A stretch of 64,000 nucleotides of DNA from contig CM038726.1 in assembly GCA_021613375.1 (NCBI GenBank), positions 11,664,253 through 11,728,252 of the forward strand, read 5' to 3'. The translations under genes were made by a program, and so were the position numbers. The first letter of the stretch is position 1; every line of letters begins with the position of its first letter. This document shows positions 30,701 through 41,000 of this stretch, piece by piece. Source of the stretch: Megaleporinus macrocephalus (taxonomy: Eukaryota; Chordata; Actinopteri; Characiformes; Anostomidae). A model generated the notes under the pieces. It was not told where the DNA came from and made no database searches. It worked only from the letters and a program-made list of their open reading frames with translations.

Positions 30701-33700
30701 AACTGAAGGCCTAGCTTTAATACTCATGATTCACCACTACACACTACTACTCAGGATATTTTCAGACATCTGAACAAAGATCGTTTGTAACTGTGCTTGC
30801 ATGCTAATAATGTAAATATAATAACATAACAGCACTTTCATGCGAAATGATTTCCAATATTATATACGTAACATAGAAAGCAATTAAAATGGCTTGTTGA
30901 CTAATCTTGGCTACATAAATCTGTATTCCTTTACTTTTTTCTTTTTATGTAGTAATTTTAGAACAAGCAACCTAAGGCTGTTGCTGATGTTGTACTCTAA
31001 GGGCTTGTTAGCTGGCTTATTTAACTAATGGAAGCTGACATTGAAGGCAAGATTAATAGGCTAGCGTAGGTGCCCTATAAACCTTGTGAAACCTAAAGCA
31101 TGGATCCTTCTTACTGTAAAGGAAAAAATAAACTTAAAGTAGCCCAGTGTATTTAAACAGAAAAGTTCAAAAACATTGCTCTTTTCCTTTATAAGTGAAT
31201 TGTCACTGCTGTGAATCATCACTAAAGTAGTTAGTTAAGTAGAGATTTTCAGTACTCCTTTTATCTCTACATCTGATTTGATCAGAGCCTAAGGCACCCC
31301 AGAAAGCACCAGTGAAGGAAGCCTGTGAACCAATCCCTACATATAGTGCTGAAGAGGAGCGTCAGGAGTCCAAACTCTGGAGGACTGTCATCATTGGTGA
31401 ACAGGAGCACAGAATCAACATGAAGTGCATTGAACCATACCAAAAAGTAATCTCCCATGGAGGTATACACATACACACAAACACAGTCCTTGTTGTTTAG
31501 GATAAAATAATGTGATGTACTATGTAAAACAGTGTTATGTATATAACAGGTACATACCCCAATCTGTGCAAATATGAAAATATAGCACAAGGTGAGCAAA
31601 TAGCTGCACTTTGTAGCTCTACATCACAGACCATCTATTTCTCTGCATACTTGTTATCACACCTTTACCATGTTCTTCAATGGTTAGGATCCCCAAAGGT
31701 CCTCACCACAGGTAAGCAGGTATTATTTGGGTGATGTACTCTCAGCACTGCGGTGAACTAACAGAGTGTTTTGCACTGGTATGAGTGGATTTAGCTTACA
31801 TTTCCAAGAAAAAGTAAGTGAACCCTTTGGAATTACCTGGAATTCTGCTCTGTGGTGTGGTGTGATAGGAGTGAGCTTAAAAGGTTTTTTAGTTAAGGAG
31901 ATGAGCTGCAAGTGTGGGTTGCAAAAAGCTAGAAAATCATTGGTTAAAGACCTTGGGTGTACATCAGTCCACCCTTGGACAAACTGTTTACAAATGGAAC
32001 AAAAATCAGGACTGTTCCTATTCTCCCTGGAAGTGACTGTCCTGTTAAGATAACTCCAGAAGTGCAACAGACTATCCTGAAAGAGGTAAGAAAAAATTAA
32101 CACAAGACAACATGTAAAATCCTTTATTCATAAGTTTGTTAGAAAAACACTGAACAAGAATGGTGTTCATGGTAGGACACCATGAAGAAACAAGCTGCTG
32201 GCATATCTCAAGTTCACTGAATACCACCTGGGTGCTTCATAATGCTTCTAGGAAAATGTTCTATAAAAATATGATACTAAAGTGAAACTTTTCAAGGACA
32301 AATACACAATGTTATGTTTGAAGAAAAATGACACTGCATACAAAAACCAAAACCTCATCCCAACTGTGAAGCGTGGTGCAGGGAGCATTAATGGTATTGG
32401 GCTGCTTTACTGTTAAGGGCCTGAACACCTTGCGATCACTGAGGGCACAATGAACTTAAAGATGTTTTAAAACATTTTACAGGAGAATGTAGGGCAGCAG
32501 TTAATGTCAGGTAAATGCTTTAAGACATTGATCCGTATCACACGTTAATCAACTAAAGAATGGTTACAAAAGAAAAGATTTGTGATTTGAGATGACCACG
32601 TCTTGATCATATTGAGGAGTTCATACCACAATAGTGAAGAGGACCTTTGCAAGGAGGAATTGCACATTGTGCAAACCATTTGGTGGAGGTAATTATTTCT
32701 AAAATGGATATACAGGTAAATTCAAGGGTTCACTTACTTTTCCTATATGCACTGTGGATGTTTACTCAGTGTGCTGAAGATCACAACTGTTTGTGTGTTA
32801 TTAGTTTAGTTACATTTGGATAGCAATCAGGCCAGGATTTATTAGTGATCAATGCAGAAATCCAAATAATTGCAAATGGTTTACTTACTTTAAGGCCAAA
32901 CTGAAGGCCTAGCTTTAATAGTCCTGATTAAATAGTTATAAAAGGTGTTAAGGTGTTAAGAGTTCTGCAGAAAGTGATAAATGATTTCAGTGTTTGGATA
33001 TGAGGGTATCTTTTTTATAACAATGATCTCTTTCCTCCAAAAGGCTACTATGGTAATGGTGTGAATGCCATCATTGTGTTTGCTGCTTGCTTCCTTCCGG
33101 ACAGTGATAGAGAGGACTACCATGAAATAATGGAAAACCTCTTTCTGTAAGTAAAGTTGTTTATGCAAGCAGTCTAATACAAATTAGATGGCAGTAACAT
33201 ATGTATATTTATAATGTAATCCCAGGTATGTGATCAGCACACTGGAGCTGATGGTTGCGGAGGACTATATGATCGTTTACCTGAATGGAGCAACTCCTCA
33301 CCGTAGGATGCCTGGCCTTGGCTGGCTCAAGAAGTGCTATCAGATGATTGACAGAAGGTGTTTACCATTTTTTTTTTCATTTCTTCTACCTCACACATTA
33401 TACATCCACAACTTCAAAACTTGTCTAACTTAATGACCTGTTTTTAGACTAAGGAAGAACCTGAAATCCTTCATTATTGTTCACCCTTCCTGGTTTATCA
33501 GGACAGTTCTAGCCATCACCAGACCCTTCATTAGGTAAGGCTTCCCATTAATTTTATATAAAGAGGGAATGCTAATATTTAAAATAAATATACAATTTCA
33601 TATGTATTTTATATTGGTGTGTACTGTGTTTGTGCATGCTCTACAGTTCAAAGTTCAGTAGCAAGATTAGGTATGTGACCAGTTTAGCAGAGCTGGCGGA

Positions 33701-36629
33701 TCTTATCCCTATGGACTACGTCCATATTCCCGAAAGCATCATCAAGTAAGTGGAAGTTAATTATGTTTAGCAATTAAGTACCTGGATAAGCATTGCAGTA
33801 TTATAGAAGTGGTTTTAGTTATTATGTTTTTGTTATGCTTTATGTAATCTGCATTTTGCATGTAATAGAATTTATAGATTAATATCTCTATATAGGCCAG
33901 AAAAATGTCTCACAGGATTCTTTGATTTAAAAAAAATAGTTGTTATGATAAAGAACATTCTTGATATGAACGTCATAAAAAAAGCTTAATGCAGTCTATA
34001 CTTTTACCTCCCCTAAATAAGCAGAAACGTTGTGCGTTCAATGCTGTGTCGAAGTGTGAATGTGTTCCTGAGAATCACTGCTAAAGCTGTGAACGTTTGC
34101 TCTACAGTTTTACACGTGTAAATCTGGGTTTCTGTGGCAACAGACACAAAGTACTGAAATGGGAACTAACAAAATTCTGACCTTGTGTTCCAAGTGGCAA
34201 AAAAAAAATATTTTGGGTCTGTCTTTGTAACATTCATCGATAGATTCAGAGCACTGCCAGAAAGCTGTTTTTCCACTGCAGCCCAGTTCTATTCTATAAG
34301 ATTTATTTACAGTGATGTACACTAATGAGCCAAACATTATGACCTATGACTGTTGGTCCTCGCTTATCGCCAAAACACCTCCAACCCGAGATCTGAAGAA
34401 TTAGGAGGAAGGGTTTGTTCTTCAAACTATTTTCGAACAAGGTATATGTATATGTAGATACATACAGTTAGGCCCAGAAATATTTGGACAGTGACACAAG
34501 TTATGGCATTTGAGCAGTTTACCAAAACATATTCAAAATACAGTTATGTAGTCAATATGTGCTTCAAGTGCAGACACAGCTTTAATTTAAAGGTATTCAC
34601 ATCCTAACTGGAGGAAGGGTTTAGGAATGACAGCTCTTTTAATATAAAGCTGCCTCCTATTCTAGGGACCAAAAGTAATTGGACAGTTATCTCAACAGAT
34701 ATTTTTGGGCTATTTCCTTGTTAATCCATCATCAATTAAGCAGGTAAAAGATCTGGAGTTCATTCCAGGTGTGGCATTTGCATTCGGAAGCTGTTGCTGT
34801 GAACCCACAACATGCAGTCAAAGGAGCTCTAAATGGAAGTAAAACAGGCTGTCATTAGGCTGAAAAAAGAGCAAGTTTATCAGAAAGAGTGCAGTGGTGT
34901 ACTCGGGAACTCAAAAAGGCCTTGACAGCTACGGAAACCTACAGTGGTGGATGATCGCAGAAGCCTTTACATGGTGAAGAATAACCCCTTTACAATATCC
35001 ACCCGAGTAAAGAACACGGTATATCAGTATCTAAGTCTACCATAAAGAGAAGACTTTATGAGAGCAAATACAGAGGGTTCACCACAAGGTGCAAACCCTG
35101 AATTAACCCTTAAACATAGAAAGGCCAGATTAGACTTTGACAAAAAACATTTAAAGAAGCCAGCAAAGTTTTGGAACAGCATTCTTTGGACAGATGAAAC
35201 TAAGATACAGGGATATACTTTTTGCTTAGATTCAACCAAATACAGCAAGGTTGATTGAATGATGCTTCACAGTACAGATGGACAATTACCCAGAAAGCGA
35301 CCCAGAAGTGGAATACTCTGCAGTGGCAGAGTTAATCACCAGATCTCAACCCAATTGAGCATGCATTTCACTTGTTTAAGACAAAACTTAAAAAAACCCT
35401 AATCAAGCAACGACTAAAGGCCTAACTGTATATGTGGCAGGATACAATAACCTGTTGAAAGAGGAAAAAACCAGCGCCATAAGTGTTGTTTTAAATAGAT
35501 ATCCACATAACATTGCAGTGCATCCCGGTGCCTCTACTTACTAAGCGCAACATCACACATACACCCTGTGATCAGTAAAACAATTTCCCGAATTGTTTCC
35601 CAGCTGTGAGCTGGGAGCTAATGGTCAAGTCCTTCAAGTTCTTGTGGACAAATGACTCCTCTTGTTTTCCACAGACTTGATGAGGAGTTGCAAGAAGCAA
35701 CCGAGAACTCCAAGTGAGTGAAAAAAATCCACTATTGACTTAAAACACCCAATAAATGCAGCACAAATATAGTATTTTTAGTAGGCGTGGGCACAATATG
35801 CAATATAGTAAAGTCATAAACATTTCTTATATATTTCAGTTTTGTGCTCCAAAATTGAGTTTAAAAAAGGCTATAAATACAACATTAAGAATCATTGTTA
35901 TTAATATTCTTTTTTAAATAAACTTGTTTCACACTAAAACATTGGCATTGTTTATTATAATGCCAATAATTATAGTCAATCTATTAATCTTCAATAGATT
36001 TTTTTTCTTTTAAATATTTTTTGTTATACAAAGATAGTATGTCAAAATTAAATGTTTTTTTTACTCTGACATAAAATGCACACCCTCCATTTCTGTTTTT
36101 GCAGTGCAAACAAAGCCTCACAATGCCCTGCATACATTTTCCATCATGACCATTAGACCAGTCTTAGACAAATCTTATCTCAAAAATGCAAAACAGCATG
36201 TTGGCATCAGGCAAACAGTTAATAACCATTTTGTAGAATAAGGTTGTGTGAGGTAAATTTTAGGGCCAGCAAATGCTTCTGTGTATAATTCTCACTGAAA
36301 GACTACGTTTACATCAGGAATATTATTAGGAAGTCAGTTTGCCCTTAATGCAACTTCAAACATATGCCAGAAAATAAAGTAATTATTAAATTATTAAACA
36401 TTCAAAATCTTTCTTTTGTAGAATGAACAGTTTCCTTCAAGGACCTGAGGTGCCACCAGAAGAACCTACGTAAGACTTTGTACCTTCAAGAGTGCTATTC
36501 CTCATAAGTTGCTTTGTACTGCCAAAAAATGCAAGCTCAGTACATTATCTTTTTGCCTAATATTAACTATATTTTTATCTGTATTTTATATGCAGAGTTC
36601 AACCCAGTGTAAGCAGTTCTGAAGCCTAG
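27146..36629 (+). CDS. prune2: prune homolog 2, short BCH-domain form, 10 coding exons, 327 aa
   Basis: Exons are 27146-27200 (splice-bounded exon 27123-27200), 28492-28701, 31286-31462, 33044-33146, 33226-33357, 33448-33534, 33647-33745, 35675-35713, 36422-36469 and 36596-36629. All have gt/ag borders and the frame closes (984 nt). The start Met at 27146 has a good Kozak context (A at -3, G at +4), but coding could begin upstream because the exon is open to its 5' edge. Residues 36-89 are an acidic SLDQSE/DTPD linker ending in the Trp-acidic motif M-D-W-E-E, as in BNIP2/caytaxin relatives. Residues 119-290 form the BCH (CRAL-TRIO-like) domain, with [32 protein letters not shown] and [23 protein letters not shown] and the Y-S-A-E-E-E-R linker point to PRUNE2 rather than BNIP2 or ATCAY. 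The DHH/DHHA2 half of long PRUNE2 is not encoded here. Likely a cytoplasmic adaptor. Confidence 0.87.
27361..28262 (-). mobile_element. 5'-truncated non-LTR retrotransposon with internal deletion
   Basis: On the minus strand, 28233 downward encodes the end of a LINE reverse transcriptase ([40 protein letters not shown]). It resumes as [20 protein letters not shown] and [16 protein letters not shown] down to about 27750. A (GA)n tract at 27671-27721 and a tail of repeated CAAGT units at 27361-27380 close the element. The part normally joining the two peptides is missing. It is inactive and lies in the intron between the first two prune2 coding exons. Confidence 0.75.
27671..27721. repeat. (GA)n microsatellite
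   Basis: About 25 uninterrupted GA units inside the 3' part of the minus-strand LINE at 27361-28262. Confidence 0.93.
29600..29870 (+). mobile_element. Tc1-like transposase N-terminal fragment
   Basis: Forward translation gives, around stops, [17 protein letters not shown] then [15 protein letters not shown]. This is the paired-like DNA-binding region of a common fish Tc1-like transposase. The catalytic part is absent and no terminal repeats were identified. It lies in the prune2 intron between 28701 and 31286. Confidence 0.6.
31597..31795. mobile_element. Palindromic hAT-like MITE, copy A (partial)
   Basis: Contains the cues 'catgttcttcaatggttagga', 'gcaggtattatttgggtgat' and 'ctcagcactgcggtgaacta'. 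These recur in diverged form at 45802-46065 and 59822-60220. The family is a long imperfect palindrome known from many fish genomes; assignment to hAT is tentative. This copy lies directly left of a Tc1-like element in a prune2 intron. Confidence 0.55.
31811..32740 (+). mobile_element. Degenerate Tc1-like transposon with terminal inverted repeats
   Basis: An exact 17-base inverted repeat bounds the segment: aaagtaagtgaaccctt at 31811-31827 and its complement at 32724-32740. Between them, broken frames recall a Tc1 transposase: [18 protein letters not shown], then [19 protein letters not shown] and [10 protein letters not shown] near 32340-32455. Multiple stops show it is dead. The true outer ends may lie a few bases outside. 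Confidence 0.65.
34465..35428 (+). mobile_element. Degenerate Tc1-like transposon, 964 bp, TA-flanked
   Basis: Inverted ends cagttaggcc (34465-34474) and ggcctaactg (35419-35428) are each flanked by TA, the Tc1/mariner target duplication. A forward open segment near 35120-35220 encodes [20 protein letters not shown] followed by S-I-L-W-T-D-E-T-K, containing the transposase WTDET motif. Earlier parts are frameshifted. It lies in the prune2 intron between 33745 and 35675. Confidence 0.8.
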
Positions 36630-39600
36630 ATAGCAATGGAAAAATGCATGGCCAGTGTGTGTGTAAGAGGGGTCACATAAAATATTTGAAACTGGATTCC
36701 ACACTCCTGATGTGCTTGTGCTTTTATCTCTCCTGGTATTCGGATCAGTACATCACGCAAATCAGCTCTTTAGAAATTACTGCTCCTCTCACAGAAGAAT
36801 CTAAAACCATCACAAACAGCATTTCTCAGCTGGACCAAGGATTTCACTAATGTTCTTCTTTTTTGTATGTTCTGGCAACATGTTGTCTTCTAGTTTTTTG
36901 AAGTGTGCATGGAAAACAGTTAAGCAATAATATGTACAGTCAGGTCTATAAGTATTGGGACAGTGGCAGTTTTTGTAATTTTGCCTCTGTACACTACTAC
37001 AGTAGATTTCAAATGAAGCAGGCAAGAAATGATTGAAGTGTAAACCATCAGCTTTAACTCAAGAGGTTTAGCAAAAAACATTTTTTTATTTACTGGAACT
37101 GGGTCACTGCTGTTTACTGACGACATAACTGCTGGTAGAAGTAGCAGTAGGCCTGAAAAGCATCTTAAGGGAAGAAATTTTGCTGCTTCTGGTATTTTCA
37201 TGAAGGCATTCTGTATAATCCTATGACGTTTGACATCAGTTGGCCATTAGGGTGTGCTATTCTAAAAGAAAGTTAAAATCTAATTACTTTCAATCTGTGG
37301 GAATGAAGTTGGGTTCGTTATGCACTGCAGCCAGCCTGACAGTTTTTCCATTACAAGTTTTTTAGAAATCTTAAATAAGTGCAGCATGGGTTTGGCTAGT
37401 ACAAGGGGCTATAATTATATAATATATTAGGGATTGGATAATTGTGATTAAACCTTAGATAAATGTATGCTTGGATCTGAGGATGTATGCAAATTTTGGA
37501 CCTCTCATTGGACCTCTGCAAAGCAGGGTTTAGATGGCTCCAGCATTGGCTAGTTTAATTACCAATAATAAAATGATTGAAGATGGCATCAAATTGGCTA
37601 AAATATGCTCCACCAAATAACAAAAAACTCTACCCCATAACAAAGTTGACAAGTTGCTTATGAAACAGATAAAACGTATAATTATACCATGAAGGACTGT
37701 AAATGTGGGTGGTGTGCTGTGTTGGATATGTAGCTTATGAAGCCTAAGACCAGCTTCACCCTCATGATGGCCGCTTAGGACTATATTTGTATTAAAGATA
37801 CAAATATCAGTTTGTCCAATTATGTTAAACCCCTGGAATTAAAGCTGAAAGTCATTTCAACAAAATATTAATTTCAAATCCATTGGGATGATGTGCCGAA
37901 GCAATGTCAATGTCCCGATACTTTTGCACCTGACTGTAGATGCCACTCTTAAGGTACACAATGTATTATAGAGAAATGCAAGTCTTCTTAAAATGAGAAA
38001 ATTGCTGGGTTGGTAGCATATGGACACACAAAACCTCTAGTTAAGCAATTCTGTATTGATGTATGTATGGTCACTGTTTTGAACTCATCATCATAGTCTT
38101 TAATTTTAGCCTAAAGCAACTTTTCATGCTACAGACACCATGTATGATCACAACAGTACTGCACTTCTTTGTAGCAACTTACAGCTTTAGGTGCATGATT
38201 TTCTTCTTTTGTCATGCATGTTTTAAAAGTATGACAAAACACAAGGTGGTTACTAGGGCTGGGACCACTTTATGTTTAACAATAATTATCAAAAAGCCCC
38301 ATGAATCAGTCAGTTTTCTCCCTTTTGTCAATATAAGCACCATGCCTGTAGAGCTATTATCTCCCTAGTTTTGCACGCACAAACCATTAAACTGCTTTAT
38401 GGGGCGTGACATAAATGCCGTTCTGGTGTGTTGCCACACAGGGAATAGCCGTCCTATCATTTTATTTATTCTTTATTGCAGTTTGTTCAGTTATTGTGAG
38501 GTTACAAATTGACTGCACTGAAACTTTTACATCAAATCAGATTGCAGATATAGGAAACAAAGGAAAAAGAAATAGATTCATAGAGTAGCAAAGGCAGTAA
38601 ACTTGTTATTTTTCTTTACTGAAGTTCAGTCATTTTAATAAACAGCATGAGGAGATCCACCAGTTCAGACAGGACATGCATGTGTGTAATAAGGCTTGAG
38701 GTTTTATAAAGCTTGAGGTTATTGTTTCCGTTTTTATTGTTTGATGTGACATTAACAATATTTATGGATAAATTGCTCCTCATTTATTGATTTTCATATC
38801 ATCCCAGCCCTACTGGTTACAAATGTAGGCAAAGCACTTGTTGCCAATCATTGTTCATAAAAAACCTAGTCATATGCCATGTTGTAATCAGTTTCTCAAA
38901 ATGAGCCAGAAGTAGCGAGTAGGTTTTTAAAATCTGGATGCATCCATCTTGCATCAAGTCACAGTGTTTGCAATGTGTAGTTATCAAATTATTCGCTCCA
39001 GTCACATGGTCTGTCAATTTGGGCAGCATGTAGCTTCAGAGATCTGTCAAGTTAAGTCAGTGTATGGTTGTCTACCTGTGAGTGTGTGTGTCAGTCGGAA
39101 TGAATGTTTTGTAGGTGAGATTGTATGTGTAGCAATCATATTTGTATGCCACTAGATCTGTTAGTAAACAGGAAATGTTCTTGAGCGGGGTACGCAAAAA
39201 AGTTGCAAAGCACAATATTCACATTCTCTATATGTGTGCGTATTGCGTGTGAATGCACGCATGTCACTGCATGTCTCCTAGTTAATAATATGGGGTATGA
39301 GAATCCTACAATATTGGATTAATATCTTTGACCTAGAGGCCTTCTCAGATTGTATTAAGATGTAAAATAATGCAGAATATATCAATAAATTTACCTCAAA
39401 CCTAAATCTGCACTATGAGTCCCTTTTAATAAAAATTTATGACAAATTATTTAATTTCAAGTCACAATTATTTACATTTATTTCACTTTTAATAGAACAA
39501 GTGGGTAAGACACACTTTAAACAACAAAAACAACGACTGCAAACCAAGGCAACCTGTCTACAAAGGAAACCTGTCTATGCCCTCAATAAATTGTAATTAG

Positions 39601-40395
39601 TGCTGCACAAGAACAGTTCATATTGCATTGCTTTGCACAATCAGAACATCACAGAAAACAACTAGACTACAGGTGCTTGAATACAGACCTGATGTAAACA
39701 GTACTTGAGTACTGATTGTACTTTAGGGCTGAATGATTAATTGCTGTTATATCAAAATCACAATTTTATGGAGTGTGATTTTCATTTACAAGATCAACAA
39801 CATTGTCATAAGAGTCATAAGTTCTTAACAAAACTGATTAACACAGTGTATGCAAAGAGCCAGAAGAGGAATTAGACCAATCAGAAGCATGGTGTACATG
39901 ACAACATAGCTACAGTTAATGGGCAGTGTGGCACTCTACATTCAGCATTCAAAACTTAAGACAGAAAAGTTCTCTTCTAGGCCAAAGCAAAAAACAGGTG
40001 TGAATAATAATGAAAAATAAATTCAATTTAAATTTGAATTGTTATTAAATATTTTGCCCAAATCACTCAGCCCTATTGTACTTAAGTATTATTTGAATTA
40101 TTATAATGTTTAAAATATTGATTTAAATGGTGAATTACAATTGAGTACTTGTAGTTTTGCTAATTTTTAACAAACATTTTTTAGATCTTAAAATACAATT
40201 TCAGAAGCCCTTCTTTTTTATTCGACATGCCTACCAAATGCATATGTACAGCAATGGAATTTAAAGGTAGTACATGCATTTAAATTCATTGTCACCTGGT
40301 GTAAGTAGGTCATTTGTAAACCAAACAACTTGCTAAGTTGCTAAAACACCTTTTGATTTAATAGATTGGTAAAAACATAACATTGAACATATTGT
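36630..40395. other. Convergent intergenic region prune2/pcsk5
   Basis: The prune2 3' UTR must begin here, but no AATAAA lies between the stop and the TIR element at 36937; the first is inside that element, at 37567-37572. From 37.94 to 40.4 kb there is AT-rich DNA with no coding exon, and several AATAAA/ATTAAA hexamers on either strand. RFK and GCNT1, which lie between PRUNE2 and PCSK5 in human, are not present. Confidence 0.5.
36937..37936. mobile_element. 1.0 kb TA-flanked TIR element downstream of prune2
   Basis: Left end cagtcaggtctataagtatt and right end aatgtcccgatacttttgcacctgactg are imperfect inverted repeats with identical outer nine bases, each flanked by TA (36935-36936, 37937-37938). 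Internal open frames show no convincing transposase, so it is probably a non-autonomous Tc1/mariner relative. It begins 308 bases after the prune2 stop codon. Confidence 0.75.
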
Positions 40396-40401
40396 TTTAT
40401 T
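40396..40401 (-). terminator. pcsk5: pcsk5 polyadenylation signal
   Basis: TTTATT on the plus strand reads AATAAA on the coding strand, 130 bases after the TAA stop. It is the first canonical hexamer downstream of the last pcsk5 exon. Confidence 0.5.
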
Positions 40402-40530
40402 ATAGACATTAAAGCTATTTTTGACCTCTATGGCCAGCCACAAGTTCAATAATATTGAAGTAACTAGTCATAGTGGCTTTATGGTGCAAACACATTTCAA
40501 TGAAGATTGTTGTGTTGAAGTTTTCTAAAA

Positions 40531-41000
40531 TTATTTGAAATTATAACTCTCATCGTCATACTCCAGCTCATCCTCCTGCTCCTCGCCCAGCTGCCCGTAG
40601 CGGAACTTGCGGTAAACCGTACCATCCTGCCCCATGTACACGATATCCTCATCCTCATCATCCTCATCATCCTCCTGGTCCGTCCTTCCGTCCCTGAGGT
40701 CTACCAGCTGCTCCTCTCGGAAATGGCCAGAACCAGAGCTGGCCTGGCCGCCATAGGTGGAGGATGTCATCGTACTGCCACGATAGTTGTCCCTACCACT
40801 GCCGTGGCCCAGTTTTTCGTAACCTCGGGCAACAGCGGTGTCGGGTGTGGGACGTTTGGAGGAGCGCTTGATGAGGACAACTACAGCAACCAGGCCCAGC
40901 ACCAGCAGGATGGAGGTGGTGATAAAGAGTGCCAGGTTGCCTGGGTACTCCTCTTCCTCAAGGTTGTGTAAGGCAAAGTTTGAGCTAAGAACACACTCTC
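40531..41000 (-). other. pcsk5: pcsk5 last exon: transmembrane helix and acidic cytoplasmic tail
   Basis: This exon encodes the membrane-proximal stretch (ECVLSSNFALHNLEEEE), a 22-residue helix LALFITTSILLVLGLVAVVVLI (40870-40935) and a stop-transfer KRSSKR. The tail of about 110 residues has GYEKL, a tyrosine-type sorting motif, then an acidic cluster before DIVYMGQDGTVYRKFRYG and a second acidic end ELEYDDESYNFK. In mammalian PC5B the acidic clusters direct TGN/endosome retrieval. This exon shows the locus makes the membrane-bound B form. Confidence 0.95.

Noticed and set aside
31723..32103. 126-codon minus-strand frame
   Set aside because: Antisense to a decayed Tc1-like element and a MITE; no codon bias or homology.
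36920..37201. 93-codon minus-strand frame next to prune2
   Set aside because: Lies inside the TA-flanked TIR element and extends past its edge; no recognised domain.
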